The position numbers and the translations under genes were made by a program. This document shows positions 1-11,493 of a stretch of DNA of 64,000 bases, piece by piece. The stretch is from positions 1 through 64,000 of the forward strand of contig DIOL01000019.1 in NCBI GenBank assembly GCA_002423895.1, written 5' to 3'. The notes below the pieces were generated by a model. The model was not told the DNA's origin. It worked only from the letters and a program-made list of their open reading frames with translations, and ran no database searches. Source of the DNA: Bacteroidales bacterium UBA5515 (GTDB lineage: Bacteria > Bacteroidota > Bacteroidia > Bacteroidales > P3). Numbering within the stretch: the stretch's first letter is position 1; each line of letters opens with the position of its first letter.

Positions 1-138
1 TTTTTTCAGGACAAGTCAGTTTTCTTAGTTCTATATTTGATTTAGTTAGTTTTTTCTTAAGATTAAATTGAAAATAACAAGTTAAAAATCCTTGCTCTTT
101 AAGAAATACTAAAAAGGGAATTACTCTTTTGTGTAAAT

Positions 139-180
139 AAAAAAAGAGTGGCTACAATTTTCAAAGTAACCACTCTTTAA
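139..180 (-). terminator. Rho-independent terminator of the giant adhesin gene
   Basis: An inverted repeat (AAAGAGTGG..TAC / GTA..CCACTCTTT) lies just past the stop codon of the minus-strand giant gene and is followed, in the minus direction, by a run of seven T. Stem plus T-tract is the usual intrinsic terminator. No gene is visible between position 1 and this hairpin. Confidence 0.75.
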
Positions 181-212
181 AGATTAGAGTAATTTATACT
201 CTATAGAATTAG

Positions 213-3200
213 CTATTTAACAATAAGCTTTTGAGTTCTATTAATATCAGCATTTAGAATTCTAACATAGTAAATTCCTTCTGCTAAATCATTAACATCA
301 ATAACTTGTTCAAGACTACCTTCAATAGCTTCTGTGTTGATTGTTCTTAGGATACGTCCTCTTGCATCACTTAATACAATCTTAACATCTCCACTTATTC
401 CATTTACAACTAATTTAGTTTGAGTATTTGTTGGATTTGGATACATCTTAATTGATACATCATTTCCTTGAACCTCATTAATTCCTAATGTTGTGAATGT
501 TTCTGTAGAACCATAAGTTACTCCAGATGCAGTTATCGCTCCAGCTCTAAATCTATAAGATGTATTAGGAGTTAAGCCTGTTAAGTCATAAGTCATTGTG
601 TTTCCATTTAAGGTTGCATTAACAACTGTCCATTGACTTGCTCCAGCTTGTTTCCATTCAAAGCCTTGTGATAAAATTGCTTCTGAACCAGCAGTAATTG
701 TTGCGGTTAAAGTAACTGAAGTTGAAGATGTAGGTGTTACAGGATTAGTTATAACAACTGGTGGAACTACTGCAAGAGTTGTGAATGTTAGGATTTCTCC
801 ATAAACAGTTTCTGTTGGAGTTGTTGCCATTGCTCTATATTCATAAGATGTATTAGGTATTAAACCTGTCAAATTATGAGTTAAAGAATTTCCAGTAATT
901 GTTATTGGCATCCAAATATTAGTGTTAGAAACTCTCCATTCAAATCCTTGAGATGTGATTGTTTCTGTTCCTGCAGAGATTGTTCCATTTAATGTAGCAG
1001 AAGTTTCAGTTATTGAAGTTGCTGCATTTGTTACAACTGATGGAGAAGTGATTGATAGAGTATTGAAGTTTTGAACTGTTCCGTAAATAGTTCCTGATTC
1101 AGTAACTGCGTATGCTCTATACTTATAAGCAGTATTTGGAGCTAAGCCTGTTAAATTACGAGTAATTCCATTTGCGGTTAAGTTTTCTGTAGTTATATTC
1201 CAAGAGCTTGAATTAGACAATGTCCATTCGAAACCTTGTGTTGTAACTACTTCACTTCCTATAGTAATTGTTCCATTTAATGTAGCGGTTGTTTGTGCAA
1301 TTGATGTTGCAGGATTTGTAACAACTACTGGAGTAACAACTGCAAGAGTTGTAAAGTTTAGAGTTGTTCCATAAACTATTCCTGAAACAGTTGTAGCATA
1401 AGCTCTAAATTCATAAGCTGAGTTAGGAATTAATCCTGTTAGGTTATAATTTATTGCATTACCACTTACATTTACAACTATAGGTATCCATGTTGAGTTA
1501 GTTGCTAATTTATATTCAAATCCTTTAAAGATTATTGATTCGCTACCGACTGTAACTGTACCATTAATTGTTGCAGAGTTTTGAGCAATTAATGTTGCTG
1601 CATTTGTAACAACTGTAGGAGTAACTACTGCAAGAGTTGTGAAGTTTTGAGTTGTTCCATAAACTGTTCCTAAAGATGTTGTTGCATAAGCTCTATACTG
1701 ATAAGCTGTGTTAGGTGTTAAGCCTAATAGATTATGAGTAATTGCATTTCCATTAATTGTTGTAGTTATAGTTGTCCATGTTGAAGCACTTGAAAGTTTC
1801 CATTCAAATCCTTGAACATTAACTGTACCACTTCCAGCTGTAACTGTTCCATTTAAAGTTGCAGTATTTTGTGATATTGCTGTTGCTTGACTTGTAACTA
1901 CTATAGGAGGAACTACTGCAAGAGTTGTAAAGTTTTGAGTTGTTCCATAAACTGTTCCTGTAGATGTTGTTGCATAAGCTCTAAACTGATAAGATGAATT
2001 AGATGTTAATCCTGTCAAATTATAAGTTAAAGCACTTCCACTAACTGTAACTGGCATCCAAGTTGTAGAACTTGACAATTTCCATTCAAATCCTCTTGAA
2101 GTTATTGTTTCTGTTCCTGCAGTAACTGTTCCATTTAATGTAGCTGAATTTTCAGTTATTAAACTTGCAGCATTTGTTACAACAGTAGGAGGAGTGATTG
2201 ATTGGGTTGTGAAGTTTTGAACAGTTCCGTAAATTGTTCCTGATGGAGTAACTGCGTACGCTCTATACTTATAAGCAGTATTTGAAGTTAAACCAGTTAA
2301 ATTATGAGTAATTGCATTTGCATTAAGATTTTCTGCAGTTACATTCCAAGTAGTAGAATTTGACAATGTCCATTCGAAACCTTGTGTTAAAACTACTTCA
2401 CTTCCTAAAGTTATTGTTCCATTTAATGTAGCGGTTGTTTGTGCAACTGCTGTAGCTGGACTTGTAAAAACTGTTGGAGGAACTGTTGCAAGAGTAGTAA
2501 AGTTTTGAGTTGTTCCATAAACTGTTCCTGCGGATGTTGTTGCATAAGCTCTATACTGATAAGCTGTGTTAGGTGCTAAGCCAATTAGATTATGAGTAAT
2601 TGCATTTCCATTTATTGTAGTTGTTATTGTTGTCCATGTTGAAGCACTTGAAAGTTTCCATTCAAATCCTTGAACTGTAATAGCATCACTTCCTATTGTA
2701 ACTGTACCATTTAGAGTTGCAACATTTTGTGATATTGCTGTTGCAGGACTTGTAACAACTGTAGGAGGAACTACTGCAAGAGTTGTAAAGTTTTGGGTTG
2801 TTCCATAAACAGTACCTGAAGCAGTTGTTGCATAAGCTCTATACTGATAAGCTGAATTTGGATTTAATCCAGTTAGGTTATGAGTTAATGAATTTCCACT
2901 TAAAGTTAACGGAGTCCAAGTTGAAGCACTTGAAAGTTTCCATTCAAATCCTTGAGAAATTATTGATTCGCTTCCTGTGGTAATTGTTCCATTTAATGTT
3001 GCCGTAGTTTGTGTAACTAATGTAGCAGCATCGGTAACAACAGTTGGAGGAATTGCAAGAGTTGTAAATGTTTGAACATCTCCATAAATTGTTTCATCTG
3101 CATTTATTGCATAGGCTCTAAATTCATACGCTGTATTTGCAGTTAAACCAGTTAAACTATGTAAAATAGTATTTCCTGTAAGAGATTGTGAAACATTTGT

Positions 3201-6200
3201 CCAAGTATTTGCATTTGCTAATTTCCATTCAAATCCTTGAGAAGTTAAAGGTTTGCTTCCCACATTAATTGTAGCATTTAATGTAGCTGTAGTTTGATTA
3301 ACTAATGTAGCTGCATTTGTAACAACTATTGTTGGTATTGCTTGTGTAGTAAAGCTTTGAACTGCTCCGTAAATAGTAGCTGATGCAGTAGTTGCAAATG
3401 CTCTAACATCATAAGATGTATAAGAAGCTAAGTCTGATAAATTATGAGTTATTGCATTATTAATTAAAGGAGAAGTTATTGTTGTCCAAGTTGAAGCACT
3501 TGAAAGTTTCAATTCGAATCCTTGTGTAATTAGTGATTCACTTCCAGAATTAATTATTGCATTAAGTGTAGCATTGGTTTGAGTAATATTTGTAACAGAA
3601 CTTGTTGAAACCACTTGAGGAATTACAGGAGTAGTAAAGTTTTGTATTTGTCCATAAATTGTACCTGATTCAGTTGTAACATAAGCTTTATATTCATAAG
3701 CTCTATTTGGAACTAAATCTATGAATGTATGAGCTAATATATTATTACCAGGAGTTAATTCAACTCTCATCCAAGCAGATGCACTTACTAATTTCCATTC
3801 AAAACCTTGAGCAAGAATTTCTTCACTTCCAAGAGTAAGTAATCCATTTAATGTTGCATTTGTTGGTTCAATAGATGTAGCAGAATTTGTTACAATTACT
3901 GGAGGGACAATATCAAGTGTTCTGAATGATTGAATAGAACCATAAGTATTAGCTGATTCAGTTGTTACAAAGGCTCTAAATTCGTAATTATTACTTGCAA
4001 TAATACCAGTTAGATTATAAACCATAGAGTTGTCTGGAAGATTTACAATTGTCCAAGAAGAAGCTCCTTGTTGTCTCCATTCAAATCCATATGCTGAAAT
4101 TATTTCACTACCTATAGTTACATCACCATTTAATGTAGCAATAGTTTGAGCTATTGCTGTTGCTGGATTAGTATTTACTACTGGCATAATTGGAAGAGTT
4201 CTAAAGCTTTGAATATCTCCATAAGTAACTCCTTCAGCTGTTATTGCATAAGCTCTAAATTCATAATTACTATAAGCTGTAAGATTGTTTAGGTTGTACA
4301 TTATACTTCCATTATTTGAAGTAGTATTTACTATTGTCCATGAAGTTTCACCTAAAACTCTCCATTCAAAACCTTGAGATGTAATTGGAGCTAAAACTTC
4401 TAAAGCAGTACCATTCAAAGATGCAGAAGTTTGTGTTAATAATGACACATTACCTGTAATTACAATTGGAGGAGGCATAGCAAGAGTCCTAAATGTATTA
4501 ACAACACCATATGTTGTTGCAGATTCAGTTGTTGCATAAGCTCTAAATTCATACTCTGTATTAGCTGTTAAGCCATTTAAGTTATAAATCATTGCATTAT
4601 TATTCAATACAACAGAAACTGGAGTCCATATAGTTTCTCCAAGTAGCCTCCATTCAAATCCATTATCAGTGATTAATTCACTTCCTAATGTAATTGATCC
4701 ATTCAATGTTTCAATTGTTTGTGCAACTGCAATTGCATTACCAGTTAAAACAATTGGAGGAACAATATCTAATGTTCTGAAGCTTTGAGTTAGTCCAAAA
4801 ATTGTTCCTGATTCAGTTGTTGCATAAGCTCTGTATTCATAATCAGTACTTGCGACTAAACCAGTTAAATTATTTGTTACAGTTCCAGCAACTAAAGCTG
4901 AAGTAACATTATTCCAAGTATTTTGACCAGATAATCTCCATTCAAATCCTTGATTTGTCATAACTTCACTTCCTATAACAATATTTGCATTTAAAGTAGC
5001 AACAGTTTGTGCAATTGCTGTTGGAGGAGTTGTTGTAACGATAGGAGGGACAATTGCAAGAGTTGTAAAGCTTTGTGTTGTTCCATAAATATTTTCAGAA
5101 GCAGTAGAAACAAATGTTCTATATTCATAATTTGTTAGTGCTGTTAAGCCAGTCAAATTAAAAGAAATTGCTCCCACTGGTGAAGTTAATAATATGGTAG
5201 TCCAATTACTTGTTCCAGCTAATCTCCATTCAAAACCTTTTTGTGTTATAGGTAAACTTCCTTGAGCAACACTTCCATTTAATGTTGCAATTGTTTGTTC
5301 AATTTGAGTAGCTGTATTTGTTATAGCAGTTGGAGGGGTAGGAAGAGTGGTGAAATTAACTGATCTTCCATAAACTGAATTATAATCAGTTGTTGCAAAA
5401 GCTCTAAATTCATATTGAGTATTAGGTAACAAATTAGATACATTAGATGTAATTGTATCATCTAATATTGCATTTATTGGAGTCCATACTGTTCCTCCAA
5501 GAACTCTATATTCAAATCCCTGGCTAGTTATTGGATCAGTTCCAGCAATAATAGCAGCATTTAAAGTTGCTGTTGTTTGAGTTATTGCTGAAGCATTAAT
5601 TGTAGTAACTCTTTGAGGAATTGCTAAAGTTCTGAATGAAACAGGCACCCATGCTGAGAATAGAGTATCATCTGCATAGTAACTTCTAATATAATATGTG
5701 TATTGAGTACTTGGTGTTAATGCGTTTACTTGATAACTTGGAGTTGTAATATAAACAGGAACTCCTGTTTCTCCCTTTCTTACTTGCCATCCAAGTTCTG
5801 CAGCTCCACGAGTCCAAGTCAATTGACAAGTAGATATAGATGGTACTGCTTGAAGATTTGTTGGTGGATAAGGAGTTATAATATTTAATAATGCAACATT
5901 ATCAATATAACATGAAGGTTGTGTTCCTCCACCGTTATCATTTGTCCAAACAAAAATAAGTTTCTTTTGAACTCCAACTCCTGGACTAACAAATCGAGTT
6001 TTGAAATGTGTAGAAGGAATTAAGTTAATATAGCTATTAGCATCATTTTGCATAATAACACCTTCAGAATAACTATAATCAGAAAAATATGTTGCAGCTA
6101 ATGAAGGAGAAAATACTGTATCTTTATCAACTAAGAATACTTTCAAATAATCATAATCTGGTTCTCCTCCAACTAAAGCGTCAAATGATAATTCTAAGCT

Positions 6201-9200
6201 ATCTGGAGAATTAATTGTAAATAATTTTTCTGCTATAACAACACTTTGTGAACCTGTATTATATGTTGCATTAATATTGTTATTTGAAATAAATAATGCA
6301 TTTGAGCGGGCCCCAACAGGAGTTCCAATCACCCATTTATTTACAGCATTTCCATTTCTAAGTATCCAACCATTATCTCCTTGTGCTTCAAAGTTACTTG
6401 CATAAGAAGTTTGAACTGGTATTTGTCTTGTTTCTACAAATATTGAATTATTCGCAAAAGAATAAGTTGCATCTGAGCATAGTGTTTTTGCATAAATTTC
6501 ATATACAGTTTGTGGTTGAAGGTTTTGAATTATGTAAGGATTTGTAGAAACATTTATTGAATCCCAATTTGCTGAATTAACATCTCTATAATAAACTTTC
6601 CATTCATTATCAGAAGTTTCAGCAGGAGTAATATTAATTGTGATAGTATTTGTAGTAGAATTTGCACTAATAACCAAAGGTCTCTCACAAGTCGGAGTAT
6701 CATAAATACTTAAATCATCAATATAGCAAGTATTAGCTGCAGTATTATATTCTGATTTAAAAGCAATATATTGACCATTTCCAGTATAATCAGCAAAATT
6801 AACCTCAAATTCTTGCCATGTACTTGAAGCTGTTGGTATTAGAGTATCAATAGCAATAAATGTTAAAGAATCAGTTGGATCACTCAATACTCCTACAATT
6901 ATTTTTGATGTAGAATTAGTGGTTCTTAATTGGAATTTTGCAGATAATGAGTTGATAAGAATTGATGCATCGAACTGAGGAGTGATAGCAAATGAATTCT
7001 TTCCAATAGCAGTAGCTGTAAAATACATTGAACCAGGTGAACTGTAATTAGTAGAAGAAATATATGGATTTGCAGAAGTTGCATTATACAATCTATTCCA
7101 ACATAAAGGATAAATTGTACTTCCTGTTCCATAATTATCAAAACTTTCAGTATAAGGTAATGTACTTATTGTTGCACAGAATGTAGTATCAGTTATTATT
7201 GCTGACCATTCGCTTTGTTTAGTGCCACAATCTGTTTGTACTCTAACTTTATAAATAGTTCCAGAATTTAAATTATTAAATGTATATGATTTTGTAGAAA
7301 CTCCGGTAATGGTTGTAGCATTTGCCCAATCAGTTTGAGTTGAAGGCATATATTGAATATTATATAAGCTACCACTTACATCTGCCCAACCTAGCTCAAA
7401 TCCTGTTGTTGTTGGATTTGAAGTTGTGAGTGCTGTTGGAATAAGGCATGTAGGTATTTCACTTACTTTTACATCATCAATATAAACACTTCCATTTGCA
7501 ATTTTCTTTCTTACAAATGCCAAACGATAATCCCCAACTAATGAAGATAAATTAAATTCATATTCAGCATAAGTTGTAGAAAGCACGGTTGTATCAATTT
7601 GTCCAATTAATACAAAATTAGTATTTGGAGTTGTTGTATTTAAATCTCCTTGAGAAACATTTAATGCATAAATTAATAAGTCAGGTTTATAAGAAGCAGA
7701 AGATTTCTTAGCCCAGAAATTAAGTTTTTCTGCACCAGTAAGAGTAATTATAGGAGAAATTAACCAATCATTATTATTAAAGGTAGTATTTGTTGAAGTT
7801 GAGGCTGCAGATGCTCCATACATATAAACAGACTTACTTCCTGATTTTGGAGAAGTAGTAGTTTGCCAATAATAAGAAGCAGAATTAGCAATAGTAGAGT
7901 CAACTATATACCAACATAATGGAGAAGTTTTATTTCCTGGAGCCACTGCAGGGACAAATGTATTTTCAAAACCTTCTGTCCAAGGAAGTTCAGTAATAGT
8001 TCCGCAAGCAGTAGTATAAGTTATTGGAGTAGACCATTCACTTTGCACAGTTCCACAAGCAGTTTGTACTCTTACTTTGTAAGAAGTCGAATGATTAAGA
8101 ATATTAAATGTGTATGGTTTTGCAACTCCTGAAATAGTTGTAGCATTTGCCCAATCAGTTTGAGTTGAAGGCATATATTGAATATTATACAAGCTACCAC
8201 TTGCATCAGTCCAATCTAAAGTAAATCCTGTTGAAGTTGGATTAGATGCTAATAGAGCAGTTGGCTTTAAACAAGTTGGAATATTATCAATAAGAATATC
8301 ATCTAAACGAAGATACCATCCATCTGGTGTTCCTTGACGAACAAATGCTATATAACGATTACCAGAATATTGACTTAAATCAACTTCATATTGTTGCCAA
8401 TCACCTACAGGAAGTAATTGATTAAAAATACGAGTAAAACCTGAAAGAGTATCATATGTACCCATTCCTGATGAATTAATAATAGTATTTGGATTTGAAA
8501 TAAAAACTGAAACTTCATCAGGTTCACTTGTAGATGAACTATATCTCATAGCCCAAAAACTAAGTTTTTGATTTCCTGTTAATGTAAATTGAGGTGAAAT
8601 TAACCAATCATTATGTGATGTTGTACCATAATCTGTGTAACATGCTGCATGACCAGTTCCTGAATGAGAAGAAGATGTTCCTTTTTTCCACCAATATTCA
8701 TAAGAGCTATATGTACCTCCTTTATCTATAACTGTCCAACAACTAGGTGAAGGTTTATTTCCTTGAGCACTTATTGCAGTCCAATCTGATTCAAATCCTT
8801 CTATCCAAGGGAATACAGTAACTGACTCGCAAGGAATTGGAGGAGTAGTAAATGTATAAATATTTGTTGGATCAGAAAGTTCTGTTCCACATTTTGTTCT
8901 TAAATAATATGTATAAGTAGCTTGAGGGATTAAGTTTTGTAAAGTATATGTATTTGCATTTACTAAAATAGAATCATAAAAAGGATCAAATGTAGATTTA
9001 TAATATAAATACCATGAATTTCCCACATTTGAACTCCAACCAATTTGTGCTTGTGTAGAGCTTAATGAATTAACCGTAACATTAAATGGTCTTGGACAAG
9101 ATAAAATATCAACTGATATGTTATCTATTGCAGCTGGTGGAGCATAGTTATAATTTTGATCATAATAATAGAAAATTAATCTCTTAACTCCTGAAACATT

Positions 9201-11357
9201 ATCAATTGTTATTTCTTTGTTTTGCCAATTTGCTGATTGAGAAAGCAAAGCAAGATTATTATTTACATTAGATGGATATCCTGTTGGATTTAATGTATCT
9301 GTAACATTGCGTAAGAATACAATTAAACCTGAATATGCAGATGTCCCTGAAACATATCCTTGACATTTCCAATCAAAGTTAAGTGAATAGGAGGCTGGTG
9401 TTGCTCCAAAATCTATATCTCTATAACCATAAGCATAAATACTCCCATTTGTCATTGCATAGGATAATCCCTCATCATTAGAGATATATGCTGAAGTATT
9501 ATCTGAAGTATTTTGAGTTGCAGAACCATTACCTGCTGCTTGACCTATAGCCCAATTATTAACACTTCCACTTAAATTTCTCCATGCAGAATTTTCTAAT
9601 TGGTTTTCAAAATCACATATAAATGGAATTGCTGCTGGTAAAGCATCTGTAGTAAATGACAATTGATTTGACCAATTTGAAGTTTCTGTTGAGCAATCAG
9701 AACGTAACCAAATTTTATATTGAGTATTTGGAGTTAAGTTTGTAAGGAGAATAGGATTAGAGGTTGTTGTAATTGGAGTTATTTCGTTAGGATTATTTGC
9801 CGTACTTGATATTACATATTGCCATGTAGTTGATGATCCATTCTCTTGGAATGAAACATTTGCTGAAGTTGAAGTTAGTGAAGAAACAGCAACATTTGAT
9901 GGTTTTCTACATGATTCATATGGTAAAATTGCAAAATTATCTATATGCAAATCATTATCAGTATTTGAAACAGTAGATTCTCCGTAGAAACCTATTTTAA
10001 TTGTACCTGTATATGGCAATGAATTAGATTGATTATATAGTGGAATAATTACATGAGATGGTGTATTTGTAATATTTCCTAATATTCTTGAAGAATTAAT
10101 ATCACTTGACCAAATAAAAGCATTGGTTGCTTCCCAAGTTACTCCATTATCTGTTGAAATGACAACTGCAAATCTATCATCATCGCCTAATGATTCAACT
10201 GGATTAGCATTATCATAATCAGTATAGAAAACATCAAATTCTAATTGCATAGGAGATGTACCGTTTCCTAAATCAATAGATGGAGAAATTAACCAATACT
10301 TATTTGTACTATAAATATTCATCTTTGCATTATTTGGCGTTACATAAGAACTAAAAATCCAGCCTGATGTTGTTGTAGTTAAAGTTGCAGGACCAGATGC
10401 GGGAAGTAATCCAGATTTCCTTTCCCAACATCTGCTTGGAGGAACTAAATTGAATTCTTCCGTATTTGTTGGTGTAGTCAATATTGCACAAGGAGTGGTA
10501 AAAGAAACTATAGATGAAAGTGGAGTTGTACAAACAGGAGTAACTTTTACATCATAAGAAATGTCAGGTAGTAAATTTGTGAAAGTATAAGAAGTATCAG
10601 ATAATGTAGCAATTAATGTAGCTTGCTCCCATGTTTGATCAATTGTTTTAAGTGAAATTGAATATGATGATACATTTAAATCGTTTCTCCAAGAAATTTT
10701 TGCACTATTTGAAGTAAGATCAGAATATCCTAAATTATTAGGTGCCCAACAAAAACCAGGTGCACTTGGAGTAATTACAAATTTTGTATTTGGTCTTGCA
10801 CTATTTGTACCTCTATTATATGATGATGTAGTAGTAGGTGAATTTGGATCAATATTTGTATTATCTTGATAAAAATACATACATGATGTAAAACTAGCAG
10901 TATGCGATTGCCAAGAACGAGAAGAATAACCACCAGTATTTTTATCAACAGCAATAACTAAATTATCTGTTCCATTATATATAAATGGAGTAGTTAATGT
11001 TATATAATTCCATCCTTGAACAAAAGTACATGAACCACTATAAACTTGAGTTAAAGAAGAAAGTGGCACATAATCAGTAGTTGAAGAAAATGAATTTTTA
11101 GTAGTATTACCTGCATAAATATCAATTACTTCTGTTCTAGATGTACTAGATGTCATGTAATAGGCAATTTGGGAGATAGTTCCTCCAATTATTTCTGAAG
11201 AGGTGTAAATAGTTTGGGAATAACTATAGTCGTAATTACAATGCATCGGGACATACGATGTCGTAGAAGTCCCATTTCCTATTGTTATCTCACCTTGTTG
11301 CGTGAAGCCTTGAATGGCGAAAATAATCGCCATCAAAAAAAATAATTGTTTTTTCAT
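213..11357 (-). CDS. Giant secreted adhesin-like protein, Fn3-like repeats, T9SS type A sorting domain
   Basis: A 3714-residue protein with a signal peptide (MKKQLFFLMAIIFAIQGFTQ). The N-terminal half alternates Fn3-like modules with jelly-roll modules of the cleaved-adhesin / choice-of-anchor J kind, recognisable from recurring motifs such as PWIEGFE, SPSCW and NDWLISP. The C-terminal half holds 18 tandem modules of about 95 residues, each with a QGFEW-like core, an NLTGL core and YRAYATT. The last ~75 residues carry the YPNPT motif and end in KLIVK, as in T9SS type A sorting domains. Expected to cross the outer membrane through T9SS and be attached at the surface or released. Adhesion is inferred from architecture; ligand unknown. 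Monocistronic, with its own promoter and terminator. Confidence 0.9.
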   Translation of the reverse strand: MKKQLFFLMAIIFAIQGFTQQGEITIGNGTSTTSYVPMHCNYDYSYSQTIYTSSEIIGGTISQIAYYMTSSTSRTEVIDIYAGNTTKNSFSSTTDYVPLSSLTQVYSGSCTFVQGWNYITLTTPFIYNGTDNLVIAVDKNTGGYSSRSWQSHTASFTSCMYFYQDNTNIDPNSPTTTSSYNRGTNSARPNTKFVITPSAPGFCWAPNNLGYSDLTSNSAKISWRNDLNVSSYSISLKTIDQTWEQATLIATLSDTSYTFTNLLPDISYDVKVTPVCTTPLSSIVSFTTPCAILTTPTNTEEFNLVPPSRCWERKSGLLPASGPATLTTTTSGWIFSSYVTPNNAKMNIYSTNKYWLISPSIDLGNGTSPMQLEFDVFYTDYDNANPVESLGDDDRFAVVISTDNGVTWEATNAFIWSSDINSSRILGNITNTPSHVIIPLYNQSNSLPYTGTIKIGFYGESTVSNTDNDLHIDNFAILPYESCRKPSNVAVSSLTSTSANVSFQENGSSTTWQYVISSTANNPNEITPITTTSNPILLTNLTPNTQYKIWLRSDCSTETSNWSNQLSFTTDALPAAIPFICDFENQLENSAWRNLSGSVNNWAIGQAAGNGSATQNTSDNTSAYISNDEGLSYAMTNGSIYAYGYRDIDFGATPASYSLNFDWKCQGYVSGTSAYSGLIVFLRNVTDTLNPTGYPSNVNNNLALLSQSANWQNKEITIDNVSGVKRLIFYYYDQNYNYAPPAAIDNISVDILSCPRPFNVTVNSLSSTQAQIGWSSNVGNSWYLYYKSTFDPFYDSILVNANTYTLQNLIPQATYTYYLRTKCGTELSDPTNIYTFTTPPIPCESVTVFPWIEGFESDWTAISAQGNKPSPSCWTVIDKGGTYSSYEYWWKKGTSSSHSGTGHAACYTDYGTTSHNDWLISPQFTLTGNQKLSFWAMRYSSSTSEPDEVSVFISNPNTIINSSGMGTYDTLSGFTRIFNQLLPVGDWQQYEVDLSQYSGNRYIAFVRQGTPDGWYLRLDDILIDNIPTCLKPTALLASNPTSTGFTLDWTDASGSLYNIQYMPSTQTDWANATTISGVAKPYTFNILNHSTSYKVRVQTACGTVQSEWSTPITYTTACGTITELPWTEGFENTFVPAVAPGNKTSPLCWYIVDSTIANSASYYWQTTTSPKSGSKSVYMYGASAASTSTNTTFNNNDWLISPIITLTGAEKLNFWAKKSSASYKPDLLIYALNVSQGDLNTTTPNTNFVLIGQIDTTVLSTTYAEYEFNLSSLVGDYRLAFVRKKIANGSVYIDDVKVSEIPTCLIPTALTTSNPTTTGFELGWADVSGSLYNIQYMPSTQTDWANATTITGVSTKSYTFNNLNSGTIYKVRVQTDCGTKQSEWSAIITDTTFCATISTLPYTESFDNYGTGSTIYPLCWNRLYNATSANPYISSTNYSSPGSMYFTATAIGKNSFAITPQFDASILINSLSAKFQLRTTNSTSKIIVGVLSDPTDSLTFIAIDTLIPTASSTWQEFEVNFADYTGNGQYIAFKSEYNTAANTCYIDDLSIYDTPTCERPLVISANSTTNTITINITPAETSDNEWKVYYRDVNSANWDSINVSTNPYIIQNLQPQTVYEIYAKTLCSDATYSFANNSIFVETRQIPVQTSYASNFEAQGDNGWILRNGNAVNKWVIGTPVGARSNALFISNNNINATYNTGSQSVVIAEKLFTINSPDSLELSFDALVGGEPDYDYLKVFLVDKDTVFSPSLAATYFSDYSYSEGVIMQNDANSYINLIPSTHFKTRFVSPGVGVQKKLIFVWTNDNGGGTQPSCYIDNVALLNIITPYPPTNLQAVPSISTCQLTWTRGAAELGWQVRKGETGVPVYITTPSYQVNALTPSTQYTYYIRSYYADDTLFSAWVPVSFRTLAIPQRVTTINASAITQTTATLNAAIIAGTDPITSQGFEYRVLGGTVWTPINAILDDTITSNVSNLLPNTQYEFRAFATTDYNSVYGRSVNFTTLPTPPTAITNTATQIEQTIATLNGSVAQGSLPITQKGFEWRLAGTSNWTTILLTSPVGAISFNLTGLTALTNYEYRTFVSTASENIYGTTQSFTTLAIVPPIVTTTPPTAIAQTVATLNANIVIGSEVMTNQGFEWRLSGQNTWNNVTSALVAGTVTNNLTGLVASTDYEYRAYATTESGTIFGLTQSFRTLDIVPPIVLTGNAIAVAQTIETLNGSITLGSELITDNGFEWRLLGETIWTPVSVVLNNNAMIYNLNGLTANTEYEFRAYATTESATTYGVVNTFRTLAMPPPIVITGNVSLLTQTSASLNGTALEVLAPITSQGFEWRVLGETSWTIVNTTSNNGSIMYNLNNLTAYSNYEFRAYAITAEGVTYGDIQSFRTLPIMPVVNTNPATAIAQTIATLNGDVTIGSEIISAYGFEWRQQGASSWTIVNLPDNSMVYNLTGIIASNNYEFRAFVTTESANTYGSIQSFRTLDIVPPVIVTNSATSIEPTNATLNGLLTLGSEEILAQGFEWKLVSASAWMRVELTPGNNILAHTFIDLVPNRAYEYKAYVTTESGTIYGQIQNFTTPVIPQVVSTSSVTNITQTNATLNAIINSGSESLITQGFELKLSSASTWTTITSPLINNAITHNLSDLASYTSYDVRAFATTASATIYGAVQSFTTQAIPTIVVTNAATLVNQTTATLNATINVGSKPLTSQGFEWKLANANTWTNVSQSLTGNTILHSLTGLTANTAYEFRAYAINADETIYGDVQTFTTLAIPPTVVTDAATLVTQTTATLNGTITTGSESIISQGFEWKLSSASTWTPLTLSGNSLTHNLTGLNPNSAYQYRAYATTASGTVYGTTQNFTTLAVVPPTVVTSPATAISQNVATLNGTVTIGSDAITVQGFEWKLSSASTWTTITTTINGNAITHNLIGLAPNTAYQYRAYATTSAGTVYGTTQNFTTLATVPPTVFTSPATAVAQTTATLNGTITLGSEVVLTQGFEWTLSNSTTWNVTAENLNANAITHNLTGLTSNTAYKYRAYAVTPSGTIYGTVQNFTTQSITPPTVVTNAASLITENSATLNGTVTAGTETITSRGFEWKLSSSTTWMPVTVSGSALTYNLTGLTSNSSYQFRAYATTSTGTVYGTTQNFTTLAVVPPIVVTSQATAISQNTATLNGTVTAGSGTVNVQGFEWKLSSASTWTTITTTINGNAITHNLLGLTPNTAYQYRAYATTSLGTVYGTTQNFTTLAVVTPTVVTNAATLIAQNSATINGTVTVGSESIIFKGFEYKLATNSTWIPIVVNVSGNAINYNLTGLIPNSAYEFRAYATTVSGIVYGTTLNFTTLAVVTPVVVTNPATSIAQTTATLNGTITIGSEVVTTQGFEWTLSNSSSWNITTENLTANGITRNLTGLAPNTAYKYRAYAVTESGTIYGTVQNFNTLSITSPSVVTNAATSITETSATLNGTISAGTETITSQGFEWRVSNTNIWMPITITGNSLTHNLTGLIPNTSYEYRAMATTPTETVYGEILTFTTLAVVPPVVITNPVTPTSSTSVTLTATITAGSEAILSQGFEWKQAGASQWTVVNATLNGNTMTYDLTGLTPNTSYRFRAGAITASGVTYGSTETFTTLGINEVQGNDVSIKMYPNPTNTQTKLVVNGISGDVKIVLSDARGRILRTINTEAIEGSLEQVIDVNDLAEGIYYVRILNADINRTQKLIVK
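490..5625 (-). repeat. 18 tandem ~285-bp coding repeats (Fn3-like modules)
   Basis: Eighteen in-frame copies of a module of roughly 95 codons, counted by the QGFEW-type core. Copies differ in age. Modules 8 to 17 are the most alike at DNA level, with long identical stretches between about 1.3 and 3.0 kb. Modules 11, 12 and 13 resemble modules 14, 16 and 17, so a block of about three modules seems to have been duplicated and then interrupted by module 15. Such DNA is prone to length change by recombination and to misassembly from short reads. Confidence 0.85.
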
Positions 11358-11493
11358 GATAGATTTGTTTTAAGTTAAACATTTTTTTATTTATATTATA
11401 TGTATATTTATACTCACGTTTCATTGTATTACTATAAACAAATCACTTCACATGCTCAAAACCACTCAATTACTCTTTATTTATAAGATGCGG

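Noticed and set aside
2798..2983. Plus-strand and minus-strand short ORFs inside the giant gene (also near 6.9-7.1 and 10.4 kb)
   Set aside because: They have no start context, family motif or promoter and are opposite-frame shadows of the repeat-rich coding sequence.
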